Source: Saprospiraceae bacterium (lineage in GTDB: Bacteria; Bacteroidota; Bacteroidia; Chitinophagales; Saprospiraceae). From it: a DNA stretch of 64,000 nucleotides. Numbering within the stretch: position 1 is the stretch's first letter; each line of letters starts with the position of its first letter. The stretch lies in NCBI GenBank assembly GCA_020628095.1, contig JAHDFP010000001.1, forward strand, positions 372,001 through 436,000. Direction: 5' to 3'. The notes beneath the pieces were generated by a model that worked only from the letters and a program-made list of their open reading frames with translations, was not told where the DNA came from and made no database searches. This document shows, one piece after another, positions 10,001 to 17,253 of this stretch. A program made the translations under genes and the position numbers.

Positions 10001-10290
10001 TCAGCATAAGTAGAGGCATAATAAGTGGCTACACCAGGTATTATTTCGTCTGGTTTGACGACATAAGGAATGGCTCTTTTTACAGGAATATCACAACCTG
10101 CAGCTACTGTGGCAGCACCTACGGAGAAGCCCAAGAACTTGAGAAAATCTCTTCTGCTACCATCTTGTTCTATAACTGCATCAGAATTTTCCATTAGATC
10201 GGTAGTCACAAATTCCTGACCTGCGTTATGAAGAAACTCTTCTTCTTTATTCAGTTCTTTATTGCCTACCCAAATCGAATTATTGCTCAT
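7096..10290 (-). CDS. actB: Alternative complex III iron-sulfur subunit ActB (molybdopterin oxidoreductase-like)
   Basis: This is the large peripheral subunit of alternative complex III, 1064 residues, a fusion of a molybdopterin-oxidoreductase-like half and a ferredoxin-like half. A twin-arginine motif (SRRDFLKFLGF, arginines at 46-47) near the N-terminus indicates Tat export to the periplasmic side. In the C-terminal part four Cys clusters for Fe-S centres are visible: CIGCNACTVAC, CQHCDNAPCENVCP, CVGTRYCANNCP, and CSFC followed by CQTACP. In characterised complexes the molybdopterin-like half lacks its cofactor (family knowledge). It is 31 bases after actA and 31 before actC. Length and cluster pattern match the family. 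Confidence 0.95.
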   Translation of the reverse strand: MSNNSIWVGNKELNKEEEFLHNAGQEFVTTDLMENSDAVIEQDGSRRDFLKFLGFSVGAATVAAGCDIPVKRAIPYVVKPDEIIPGVATYYASTYAEGGDYCPILVKCREGRPIKIEGNDLSPITKGGTSARAQASVLSLYDTHRYRKPMANGEEISWQELDKDVKAKLAASNNIRIVTNTILSPTAKEVLKDFQAKYPQTKVVTYDPVSASAILEANEMTFGDRVIPDYKFDKADVIVSFNADFLGTWISPVEYAKKYIKNRKVDKVGGSMSRHIQVESHMSMTGSNADNRVLVRPSEMGSAIAYLHGLIAGGGGGSQLNDKAKGALTAVAGELKAARGKSLVISASNNVYEQILINDINNVLGNYGGTIGFDQASLQRQGDEKDVDALVSEMSAGLVDTLIVYGANPGYDYCKSEAFLQASEKVKNKIAVSYSANESSDVCSIIAPSHHYLESWGDVEAKRGQMSLMQPTISPLFETRQAELTLLSWADAVSTTSDQPYLDYLKAKWQSSAFAAQSSFATFSTYWDSALRDGVIGGGSSAGASGFNVDINLAKSKVSKPSASELEVVFYEPVSIGNGQFSTNPWLMEMPDPVSRTSWGNYLAVPVTYDGNKKFKGLNGLEDGDYAVITVGGKEMKVPVVLQFGMAPGTVALALGYGRTAAGKCGTGVGVNVNDCLTVNDGLAQYYNTDVTLSGKTGKEDHFSCVQYHHTIGVKAKNNDGEIINADEATLGQTAYGVGITGYQGSLTERSVLFHSTLKDLDKNLDDLHKKRGVQKYEDRHGSYTHLNEQTLYPFDEYSAEKYSQGHHWGMHVDLSSCIGCNACTVACMAENNVPVVGKKEVSRHHEMTWLRIDRYYYGDVENPNTVYQPMMCQHCDNAPCENVCPVNATNHSSEGLNQMAYNRCVGTRYCANNCPYKVRRFNWLDYTTADIFPANQPKVFSNGGEDNIPFGADNLTRMVLNPDVTVRSRGVIEKCSFCVQRIQEGKLTAKIEGRRLNDKDVRTACQTACPTDAITFGDRNNKKGDLSKKLKSPLNYIALEEVNVQSSVTYKMKVNNKDESINA

Positions 10291-10321
10291 CAGTATGTAA
10301 TTCCTGTTTTGATAATTGTTT

Positions 10322-11737
10322 TTAATAATGGCATTTTTGACATTCCAGTCCTCCTATGTCCTCTACAGTAACTGCCTTTTTGCTACCTGAAGCTAATTCT
10401 TCATGGTACTTGGCATAACTCTCATAGTATTCGTTATCCGCAAATTTCACCTCCGTCTGTCTATGACAATTGATACACCACCCCATAGATAATGGAGAGT
10501 GCTGAGCTACTAAATCCATTTCTTCTACGGCTCCATGACACTGCTGACATTCCACTTCACCTATTGTTACATGCTGGGCATGATTAAAATACACGTGATC
10601 CGGAAGATTGTGTATACGCACCCATTCTATAGGACCATAGATTTTGCTTTTCTGATCATTAGTCAATGATTCTACAAGATGATTCCATTGTCTATCAACT
10701 TCTTCTACTCCAGCATCGGTTAACTTATCATCAGCACTTATGTCATTTTCTTTTTTGTAGTTATCACCTATCCACTTAGTGTATATATCCTTGATCTCAT
10801 CGCGGGATAAGTCCTCATAACCTTCGATATACTTGTTATTGCTCGGATCCCAGCCTACAGATGCGAATATCTTGGTGATCTCACCTGTGCCATATTCTGA
10901 TCCCACATTGATCGCGGAGTGACAGTTCATACAAGTATTAGCCGCTGGTATAACAGAGTGCTTAGATCTTCTCGCTCCATCATGACAGTACTGGCAATCT
11001 ATCTGTTGTATACCAGCGTGTGTTTTGTGAGAGAATTTGATAGGTTGTTCTGGTGCATAGCCTTCCTGTCTTCCGAGGTTAACCGCATTATTAACCGTGG
11101 TGTAACCACCGAATAAGACCGCAGCAAACAACACGAACGAAACAACGCCTTTACCTGTAAGAGTTTGTAATAGAGTTTTTCTCTCATAATCGATACCTTC
11201 TTTCTTGGCTGCGATTTGGTTAAGAGAAGAAATAACACGGGCCAATATCAATGATAAAACACCAAGTGCTAAAAACAAGATCCAATACAACCAAGATGGC
11301 ACTTTACCTCCTCCACCAGCTCCGGCATCATCACCACTTGGATCTTTTGTAGTTGGAACAGCATTAGCTTGTGCATCCACATACAATAATATAGACTCAA
11401 TATTTTCATCAGTAAGATGCTCTGCCGCATTCATGATGACATTATTGTATTGATTCCATAATTCTATCGCACGAGGGTGCTTAACCGCAAAAATCATTTT
11501 TTGCGAGTTCTTGATCCAATTGTATAAGTCTTCCTGAGGATAATCCGCCCATCTCTCCTCCACTCCTGCCAGCGCTGGACCAGTCGCATCTTTTTTCATG
11601 CTTTTGGCGTGGCATTGCGCGCAGTTAGCCGTAAAAAGTGCTTTACCCGATTCAACGGAAGGTTGAGCAGAAATAAATGTAGGTAAGAAAGCAATTAATG
11701 CTATGTAGAATAGACTCTTAAACGAATATTTGATCAT
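10322..11737 (-). CDS. actA: Alternative complex III multiheme cytochrome c ActA, with N-terminal monoheme cytochrome domain
   Basis: This is the multiheme c-type cytochrome that passes electrons out of alternative complex III. I chose the ATG at 11737 because it starts a clean signal peptide ending in FISAQ; an upstream in-frame start at 11776 would place 13 polar residues before it. Residue 39 begins the first heme motif (CAQCH) in a small cytochrome c domain. Two hydrophobic helices follow (VPSWLYWILFLALGVLSLIL and a segment near GVVSFVLFAAVLFGG), then a pentaheme region with CQYCH, CMNCH, CQQCH, CINCH and CQKCH, for six hemes in total. It is the first gene of the act-cox operon, with a candidate promoter about 50 bases upstream. 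Confidence 0.93.
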   Translation of the reverse strand: MIKYSFKSLFYIALIAFLPTFISAQPSVESGKALFTANCAQCHAKSMKKDATGPALAGVEERWADYPQEDLYNWIKNSQKMIFAVKHPRAIELWNQYNNVIMNAAEHLTDENIESILLYVDAQANAVPTTKDPSGDDAGAGGGGKVPSWLYWILFLALGVLSLILARVISSLNQIAAKKEGIDYERKTLLQTLTGKGVVSFVLFAAVLFGGYTTVNNAVNLGRQEGYAPEQPIKFSHKTHAGIQQIDCQYCHDGARRSKHSVIPAANTCMNCHSAINVGSEYGTGEITKIFASVGWDPSNNKYIEGYEDLSRDEIKDIYTKWIGDNYKKENDISADDKLTDAGVEEVDRQWNHLVESLTNDQKSKIYGPIEWVRIHNLPDHVYFNHAQHVTIGEVECQQCHGAVEEMDLVAQHSPLSMGWCINCHRQTEVKFADNEYYESYAKYHEELASGSKKAVTVEDIGGLECQKCHY

Positions 11738-11784
11738 CCTGCTTTTATTAATATTTATCACTCTTTCGCTCCTCAAAATCGCTG

Positions 11785-11815
11785 CAAATTTATCATTCGA
11801 TCATAGTATTAACAA
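11785..11815 (-). promoter_or_regulatory. Candidate promoter of the act-cox operon
   Basis: Read on the minus strand, TAAATTTG (11785-11792) matches the Bacteroidota -7 consensus TAnnTTTG. A TTG lies 20 bases upstream (11813-11815), a suitable -33 distance. The actA start is about 48 bases downstream. Immediately after the -7 element is the sequence GCAGCGATTTTGAGG (11771-11785), which recurs with two differences at the same place before nqrA. Inferred from consensus only. Confidence 0.6.
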
Positions 11816-11858
11816 TAATTACTATGAGTTGTTATTTATTTAGATTTCGTCTAAATAA

Positions 11859-12653
11859 TCATACCGCAACCTTCGCTTTGATATGCGGATGTGGATCATA
11901 ATTTTCTAACCTAAAATCTTTATAATCAAAGTCAAATATATTCTGGATTTCTTCATTTATATGCATCGTCGGCAAGGGTCTTGGTTCTCGTTCCAATTGT
12001 TTTTTGGCTAATTCTATATGATTATTATATAGATGCACGTCACCGAAGGAATGAATAAACTCTCCATAAGCCAAATTACAGACATTGGCTACCATCATCG
12101 TAAGTAAGGCATAAGAGGCAATATTAAAAGGAACACCAAGAAAAGTATCCGCCGATCTTTGGTACAACAGACAAGACAATTTACCATCTGCCACATAAAA
12201 TTGGAACAAACAATGACAAGGGGTCAAGGCCATCTTGTCTAGTTCGCCAGCATTCCAGGCATTGACTATGATTCTTCGCGAATTAGGCTTATTCTTGATT
12301 AGGTCTATCGCATATTCTATCTGGTCAATGGTTTTGCCATCAGGTGCCGCCCAACTTCTCCATTGTTTCCCATAGACTGGACCGAGGTCACCTTTTTCAT
12401 CTGCCCACTCATTCCATATTCTGACACCATTATCCTGCAGATATTTGACATTGGTATCCCCTTTGAGAAACCAAAGCAGTTCGTATATAATGGACTTAAG
12501 GTGTAACTTTTTAGTGGTACAAAGCGGAAATCCTTCATTAAGATCAAAACGCATTTGATAACCAAAACAACTAATCGTACCTGTTCCAGTCCTGTCACCT
12601 TTACTGATGCCGTTATCTAGTATATGTCTTAGTAGTGTATGGTACTGCTTCAA
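11859..12653 (-). CDS. thyA: Thymidylate synthase
   Basis: This enzyme converts dUMP to dTMP using methylene-tetrahydrofolate as carbon donor and reductant. The 264-residue length is that of standard bacterial ThyA. The catalytic cysteine lies in [11 protein letters not shown], followed by the [19 protein letters not shown] block. The N-terminal GDRTGTGT loop and C-terminal [14 protein letters not shown]-like end are present (here [15 protein letters not shown]). It lies on the minus strand upstream of act but is separated by about 120 bases that contain the act promoter. Folate biosynthesis (folK) lies 1.8 kb away on the other strand. Identification is unambiguous. Confidence 0.98.
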   Translation of the reverse strand: MKQYHTLLRHILDNGISKGDRTGTGTISCFGYQMRFDLNEGFPLCTTKKLHLKSIIYELLWFLKGDTNVKYLQDNGVRIWNEWADEKGDLGPVYGKQWRSWAAPDGKTIDQIEYAIDLIKNKPNSRRIIVNAWNAGELDKMALTPCHCLFQFYVADGKLSCLLYQRSADTFLGVPFNIASYALLTMMVANVCNLAYGEFIHSFGDVHLYNNHIELAKKQLEREPRPLPTMHINEEIQNIFDFDYKDFRLENYDPHPHIKAKVAV

Positions 12654-12808
12654 AGCTGTGAAGATGTATAAGCGAAGTTAGCATTCTGCATGATATATAT
12701 ACTATTTGGATAATGTATTTTGTACTGATGATTGTCGAATAAGTCCACATATTTTATTTAACAAAATGATTAAGCTATCTTGGAGAATTAAAACCAGTTC
12801 TAATAAAC

Positions 12809-14425
12809 ATGAAATTATCATTTCGCTTTCTTTTACTCTTTTGTTTTTCATTCGTATTTCAAAATATTCAAGCACAGGATAGTTCTGAGGCCTTAGGTTT
12901 AGATGATCGAATAAATAATGCTTTCGAACCATTTGCCAATTTTTGCCTGAATACTGTATTGTGGGAAGTTCCGGGAACTGGTGTTCCACTAATCATCTTT
13001 TTATTAGTCTTTGGAGCATTGTTCTTTACGGTTTACTTCGGTTTTCCCAATCTCACAAAATTCGGCACAGCCGTTAATGTCGTACGGGGAAAATATGATG
13101 AAATAGAAAAACATGATGGAGCGGGTAAAGCGGAACTAAATATCGTAGATGGCGATATCAAAGACACGATAAGAGATGAGAGCAAAGATGGAGAGGTCAG
13201 TCATTTTCAAGCCTTAGCCACAGCCGTATCTGGAACTGTTGGTCTGGGTAATATCGCTGGTGTAGCCATAGCCATCTCTATAGGTGGTCCAGGGGCAACC
13301 TTCTGGATGATCGTATGTGGATTGCTTGGAATGTCCACCAAATTCGTAGAATGCACGCTTGGTGTAAAATATAGAGACGTTGGTCCAGATGGCACCGTAT
13401 ATGGTGGACCGATGTACTATCTGACTAAAGGATTAAAAGAAAAAGGATTTGCTGGGTTAGGAAAAGTATTAGCCGTCATTTTTGCGATATTATGCATAGG
13501 AGGTTCTTTTGGAGGTGGAAACGCCGCCCAATCTAATCAAGCGGCTCAGCAATTGTCTAATATGCTAGGCATGACTGGAGGTAGCAGTGGATTTATAATA
13601 GGAGTAGTGCTTGCACTTTTGGTAGGTGTTGTTATAATCGGTGGAATTAAGAGGATTGCTTCTGTGACGGAAAAAGTGGTTCCACTAATGGCGGGTATTT
13701 ACATTCTAGCTTGCTTGGTCGTTGTATTCTCTAATTTCTCATATATAGATGATGCTTTTGGTCTAATATTTAAAAATGCTTTTGCTCCAGATGCTGCTGT
13801 AGGTGGATTTTTTGGTGTTCTCATCCAAGGATTTAGAAGAGGTGCATTTTCTAACGAGGCTGGTGCGGGATCTGCATCCATAGCGCATTCAGCAGTGAAG
13901 ACCAAATACCCAGCATCAGAGGGTTTGGTTGCTTTGCTTGAACCTTTTATAGATACAGTAGTGATATGTACGATGACAGCATTAGTCATTATTTTTTATA
14001 ACAGTGGTGCACACTTTGAGTATGGAAGTGTTATCAATGATGAAGTAACCATAGCGGGAGAACAACTAGGAGGAGCAGCATTGACATCTACGGCGTTCGG
14101 ATCAGTATTGCCTTGGTTCCCCTATGTCTTGACAATAGCAATAATATTATTCGCATTCTCTACTATGATTTCTTGGTCTTACTATGGACTTCAATCTTGG
14201 AAATTCTTATTTGGAAAAGGAAAAGCGGCTGACTTAGCATATAAGTTTTTGTTCCTTGCTTTTGTTGTCATAGGAGCTTCCGCGGATATGCAATCGGTTT
14301 GGGGATTTTCTGATGCCATGATCCTAGGTATGGTATTCCCTAATATGATCGGCTTATTCTTTTTGTTCCCAGTTGTAAAATCTGAGTTATCCAAATATCT
14401 CAACGCCATTAAAAATAAAGCCTAG
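12809..14425 (+). CDS. Alanine/glycine:cation symporter (AGCS family)
   Basis: This is a predicted inner-membrane sodium- or proton-coupled amino-acid symporter of the AGCS (AlsT/DagA) family, 538 residues. An N-terminal signal-like segment (residues 1-22, ending NIQAQ) precedes the transporter. Family marks include ATAVSGTVGLGNIAGVAIA, GGPMYYLTKGLKEKG and FRRGAFSNEAGAGSASIAHS, with about ten hydrophobic helices. The insert around residues 95-125 is charged and acidic. It is divergent from thyA and runs directly into folK, whose apparent start is 2 bases after this stop, so the two are probably co-transcribed. Substrate (alanine, glycine or glutamine) cannot be decided from sequence. Confidence 0.92.
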   Translation: MKLSFRFLLLFCFSFVFQNIQAQDSSEALGLDDRINNAFEPFANFCLNTVLWEVPGTGVPLIIFLLVFGALFFTVYFGFPNLTKFGTAVNVVRGKYDEIEKHDGAGKAELNIVDGDIKDTIRDESKDGEVSHFQALATAVSGTVGLGNIAGVAIAISIGGPGATFWMIVCGLLGMSTKFVECTLGVKYRDVGPDGTVYGGPMYYLTKGLKEKGFAGLGKVLAVIFAILCIGGSFGGGNAAQSNQAAQQLSNMLGMTGGSSGFIIGVVLALLVGVVIIGGIKRIASVTEKVVPLMAGIYILACLVVVFSNFSYIDDAFGLIFKNAFAPDAAVGGFFGVLIQGFRRGAFSNEAGAGSASIAHSAVKTKYPASEGLVALLEPFIDTVVICTMTALVIIFYNSGAHFEYGSVINDEVTIAGEQLGGAALTSTAFGSVLPWFPYVLTIAIILFAFSTMISWSYYGLQSWKFLFGKGKAADLAYKFLFLAFVVIGASADMQSVWGFSDAMILGMVFPNMIGLFFLFPVVKSELSKYLNAIKNKA

Positions 14426-14427
14426 CA

Positions 14428-14928
14428 CTGGAGACTTGTATTCTTCATCTGGGTAGCAACCTAGGATATAAAAAGATCAACCTCCAACTGGCGGAGGTCA
14501 TGATTAATAATCATATAGGCACTATATCAGAGTCCTCCTCCCTATATGAGACTGAGGCATGGGGTCTGACAGAGCAAGGATCTTTTATTAATCAAGCTCA
14601 CATCTGTCATACGTCACTATCTCCTGATCAGGTACTAGAGTCTATTGTTATAATAGAGTCTAAAATGGGGAGGAAAAGAGAGCGGAAATGGGGTCCACGT
14701 ATTATAGATATAGACATAATCTACTATGGACAAAAAATTATAAAAAATCCTCATCTATACATTCCTCATCCTGAGCTAAGTCGTCGTAGATTTGTCCTCG
14801 TACCTTTGATGGATATATGTCCTGACCTGATACATCCAGAGCTTGATAAGTCTACAAGACAATTGCTCTCGGAGTGCTCAGACAACTTATCCGTCAAAAA
14901 GATTATTACTAAACCTGAGCATGACTAA
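14428..14928 (+). CDS. folK: 2-amino-4-hydroxy-6-hydroxymethyldihydropteridine pyrophosphokinase, apparent CTG start
   Basis: FolK transfers pyrophosphate from ATP to 6-hydroxymethyl-dihydropterin in folate synthesis. The first ATG in frame is at 14500, but the codons before it encode the N-terminal family motif HLGSNLG followed by a plausible first helix, so translation must begin upstream. The frame is open back to a stop at 14416-14418, and it contains no ATG, GTG or TTG; CTG at 14428 is the best start, giving 166 residues, the normal FolK length. Core motifs are present: LYETEAWG, SFINQAHICHTSLSP, and GRKRERKWGPRIIDIDIIYY. The start lies 2 bases after the symporter stop, and the 3' end overlaps the next gene by 8 bases, suggesting translational coupling. 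Confidence 0.9.
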   Translation: METCILHLGSNLGYKKINLQLAEVMINNHIGTISESSSLYETEAWGLTEQGSFINQAHICHTSLSPDQVLESIVIIESKMGRKRERKWGPRIIDIDIIYYGQKIIKNPHLYIPHPELSRRRFVLVPLMDICPDLIHPELDKSTRQLLSECSDNLSVKKIITKPEHD

Positions 14929-15586
14929 CCATAACAACCAAAATAGTTTCCCTTACGAATATGTCAGTATAGAGGGCAATCTAGGTAGTGGTAAGACATC
15001 GCTCGTCACTAAGTTGTCCAGAGATTATAACGGAAAAGAAATCTTAGAAGCCTTCGAAAACAATCCTTTCCTTCCCTTATTTTATGATAATCCGCAACGA
15101 TACGCCTTTACTGTAGAATTGTTCTTTATGACGGAGCGATTCAAGCAATTACAAGATCAGTTGGCATCTCCTGACTTATTTTCGAGTTGTACATTTTCGG
15201 ATTTCTTTTTTACTAAGTCCCTGCTATTTGCACGTAAAAACTTAGAATCAGAAGAATACAGACTTTTTCAGATGCTTTTCTCTGTTCTATCCAAGTCTTT
15301 TCCAGCACCAGATCTCCTAGTATATCTTCACCGTGACACCAAACATTTGCTTAATAATATCAAAGAAAGAAACCGAAGCTATGAGCAAAATATTCAGGAA
15401 GACTACTTATTGACTATTCAGGATTCTTACTTCGAGTATCTCAGGAATATTACCTCATTTCCAGTCTTGATACTGGACCTACAAGATTTAGATTTTATTC
15501 GTAATCAGAAAAACTACGAAACGATAAAATTTATAATCAGTCAAAAGTACACACCTGGTGTACACAGACTGACCGTCTCGGTATAA
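14921..15586 (+). CDS. Deoxynucleoside kinase (dNK family)
   Basis: This is a predicted deoxynucleoside kinase of the dCK/dGK type, which salvages deoxynucleosides by phosphorylation. The ATG at 14921 gives 221 residues and puts the P-loop GNLGSGKTS near the N-terminus (about residue 20), as usual for the family; an in-frame ATG at 14843 lies well inside folK and is less likely. The ENNPFLPLFYDNP and FFMTERFKQL stretches and the RNRSYEQNIQEDYL lid region are typical. It overlaps folK by 8 bases. The downstream stop is 1 base from the end of the convergent lysS, leaving no room for a terminator between them. Which deoxynucleoside is preferred cannot be read from the sequence. Confidence 0.88.
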   Translation: MTNHNNQNSFPYEYVSIEGNLGSGKTSLVTKLSRDYNGKEILEAFENNPFLPLFYDNPQRYAFTVELFFMTERFKQLQDQLASPDLFSSCTFSDFFFTKSLLFARKNLESEEYRLFQMLFSVLSKSFPAPDLLVYLHRDTKHLLNNIKERNRSYEQNIQEDYLLTIQDSYFEYLRNITSFPVLILDLQDLDFIRNQKNYETIKFIISQKYTPGVHRLTVSV

Positions 15587-15587
15587 C

Positions 15588-17102
15588 TTAAGTCCCTTCT
15601 GGTTTCATCTGAGGGAAAAACAAGACATCCTGTATAGATGGTTGATTAGTCATGATCATAGCAAGTCGATCTATACCTATTCCTATACCTGCTGTCGGAG
15701 GCATACCATACTCCAGAGCTCTTAGATAATCTTCGTCTAACATCATGGCTTCTTCGTCACCGCGTTTTCCGAGCTCCAGTTGATGCTCAAATCTTTGTCT
15801 CTGATCTATTGGATCATTAAGCTCAGAGAAAGCATTACATATTTCTTTAGCGTTGCAGATTCCTTCGAATCTTTCTACGAGGCCTTCAGCAGATCTATGT
15901 TTTTTTGCCAATGGTGACATCTCCACAGGGTAATCAGTAATAAATGTAGGCTGTATCAGCTGATGCTCACACTTCTCACCGAATATCTCATCTATGATCT
16001 TACCTCTCGCCATCGTTTTGTCTATATGTATACCCATATCTTCAGCGGCCTTGCGCATGGTGGCTTCATCCATCTCGGACACATCGACACCCGTAAAATG
16101 CTCTATTGCACCATACATAGTGTATCTCTTCCAAGGTCGCTTAAAACTGATCATATTTTCTCCCACCTGAACATCTGTCGTACCGTGGACTTGCAATGCA
16201 ACATACTCCAGCATTTCTTCTGTAAAGTCCATCATCCACTCATAATCCTTATAAGCCACATACAGTTCCATCATAGTAAACTCAGGATTATGAAAACGGC
16301 TCATCCCTTCGTTACGAAAATCTTTAGCGAACTCGAATACGCCATCATAACCGCCTACTATCAATCTTTTAAGATATAACTCATTAGCTATACGCATATA
16401 GAAAGTCGTATCTAAGGTATTATGATGTGTCTTGAATGGCCTTGCTGCAGCGCCACCATAGATAGGTTGTAAGACCGGAGTCTCCACTTCCAGATACCCC
16501 TTTTCCATCATAAAGCTTCTCATGGCATTGATCATCTTAGATCGTTGCACAAAGGTGGACCTGACCTCTGGATTGACGGTCAGATCGACATAGCGCTGCC
16601 TATATTTGAACTCAGGATCAGACACTCCATCATGTACCTTACCATCCGCATCTGTTTTGACCACGGGTAGAGGCTTGATCGATTTACTCAGAACTGTTAA
16701 TTCTGTGGCATGGATGGATAGCGTACCTGTCTGAGTAGTAAACGCATATCCCCTGACACCGACAAAATCACCTAGGTCCAGATACTTTTTGAATACCTTA
16801 TTATAAAAATCTTTGTCGTCTCCTTTGCATATCTCATCTCTGTTGACATAGATCTGAATTCGACCAGAACTGTCTTGTAACTCCGCGAAAGAAGCCTTAC
16901 CCATGATCCGCTTACTCATGAGTCTACCCGCAATAAGTACATCCTTAAAGTCATCACTACCTTCCTCGTAATTAGCATGAATATCCTTGGCTTCATGCGA
17001 TACCACAAAGGTTTGACTCGGATAAGGATTGATTCCGAGATCAATTATTTTTTGAAGATTTTCTCTCCTGATAATTTCTTGTTCGCTAAGTTGTCTTGAC
17101 AT
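15588..17102 (-). CDS. lysS: Lysyl-tRNA synthetase, class II
   Basis: This enzyme charges tRNA-Lys with lysine. The 504 residues comprise an N-terminal OB-fold anticodon-binding domain (about residues 55-150, with VLIAGRLMSKRIMGKASFAE) and the class II catalytic domain. Motif 2 is visible as FRNEGMSRFHNPEFTMMELY, and motif 3 as GIGIGIDRLAMIM near the C-terminus. The MSRQLSEQEIIRREN start matches bacterial LysS proteins. It converges with the deoxynucleoside kinase gene and diverges from the giant repeat-protein gene. Length and motifs are ordinary. Confidence 0.98.
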   Translation of the reverse strand: MSRQLSEQEIIRRENLQKIIDLGINPYPSQTFVVSHEAKDIHANYEEGSDDFKDVLIAGRLMSKRIMGKASFAELQDSSGRIQIYVNRDEICKGDDKDFYNKVFKKYLDLGDFVGVRGYAFTTQTGTLSIHATELTVLSKSIKPLPVVKTDADGKVHDGVSDPEFKYRQRYVDLTVNPEVRSTFVQRSKMINAMRSFMMEKGYLEVETPVLQPIYGGAAARPFKTHHNTLDTTFYMRIANELYLKRLIVGGYDGVFEFAKDFRNEGMSRFHNPEFTMMELYVAYKDYEWMMDFTEEMLEYVALQVHGTTDVQVGENMISFKRPWKRYTMYGAIEHFTGVDVSEMDEATMRKAAEDMGIHIDKTMARGKIIDEIFGEKCEHQLIQPTFITDYPVEMSPLAKKHRSAEGLVERFEGICNAKEICNAFSELNDPIDQRQRFEHQLELGKRGDEEAMMLDEDYLRALEYGMPPTAGIGIGIDRLAMIMTNQPSIQDVLFFPQMKPEGT

Positions 17103-17253
17103 ACACTTTAATCTAAACGTTAAAATTAATATTTAATTTACTCTGAGCATGTCATAAGCACAGTTGATATTGCTACATTGTAGTTACATTGGTATAGCAT
17201 TTGTGATGGAATCCGTAATATCTTTATATTTTTTTTTAAAGAAACCTGTGATA

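Noticed and set aside
14843-14920. Earlier ATG for the deoxynucleoside kinase
   Set aside because: It would overlap folK by 86 bases and add 26 residues with no family support; the ATG at 14921 places the P-loop at the usual distance.
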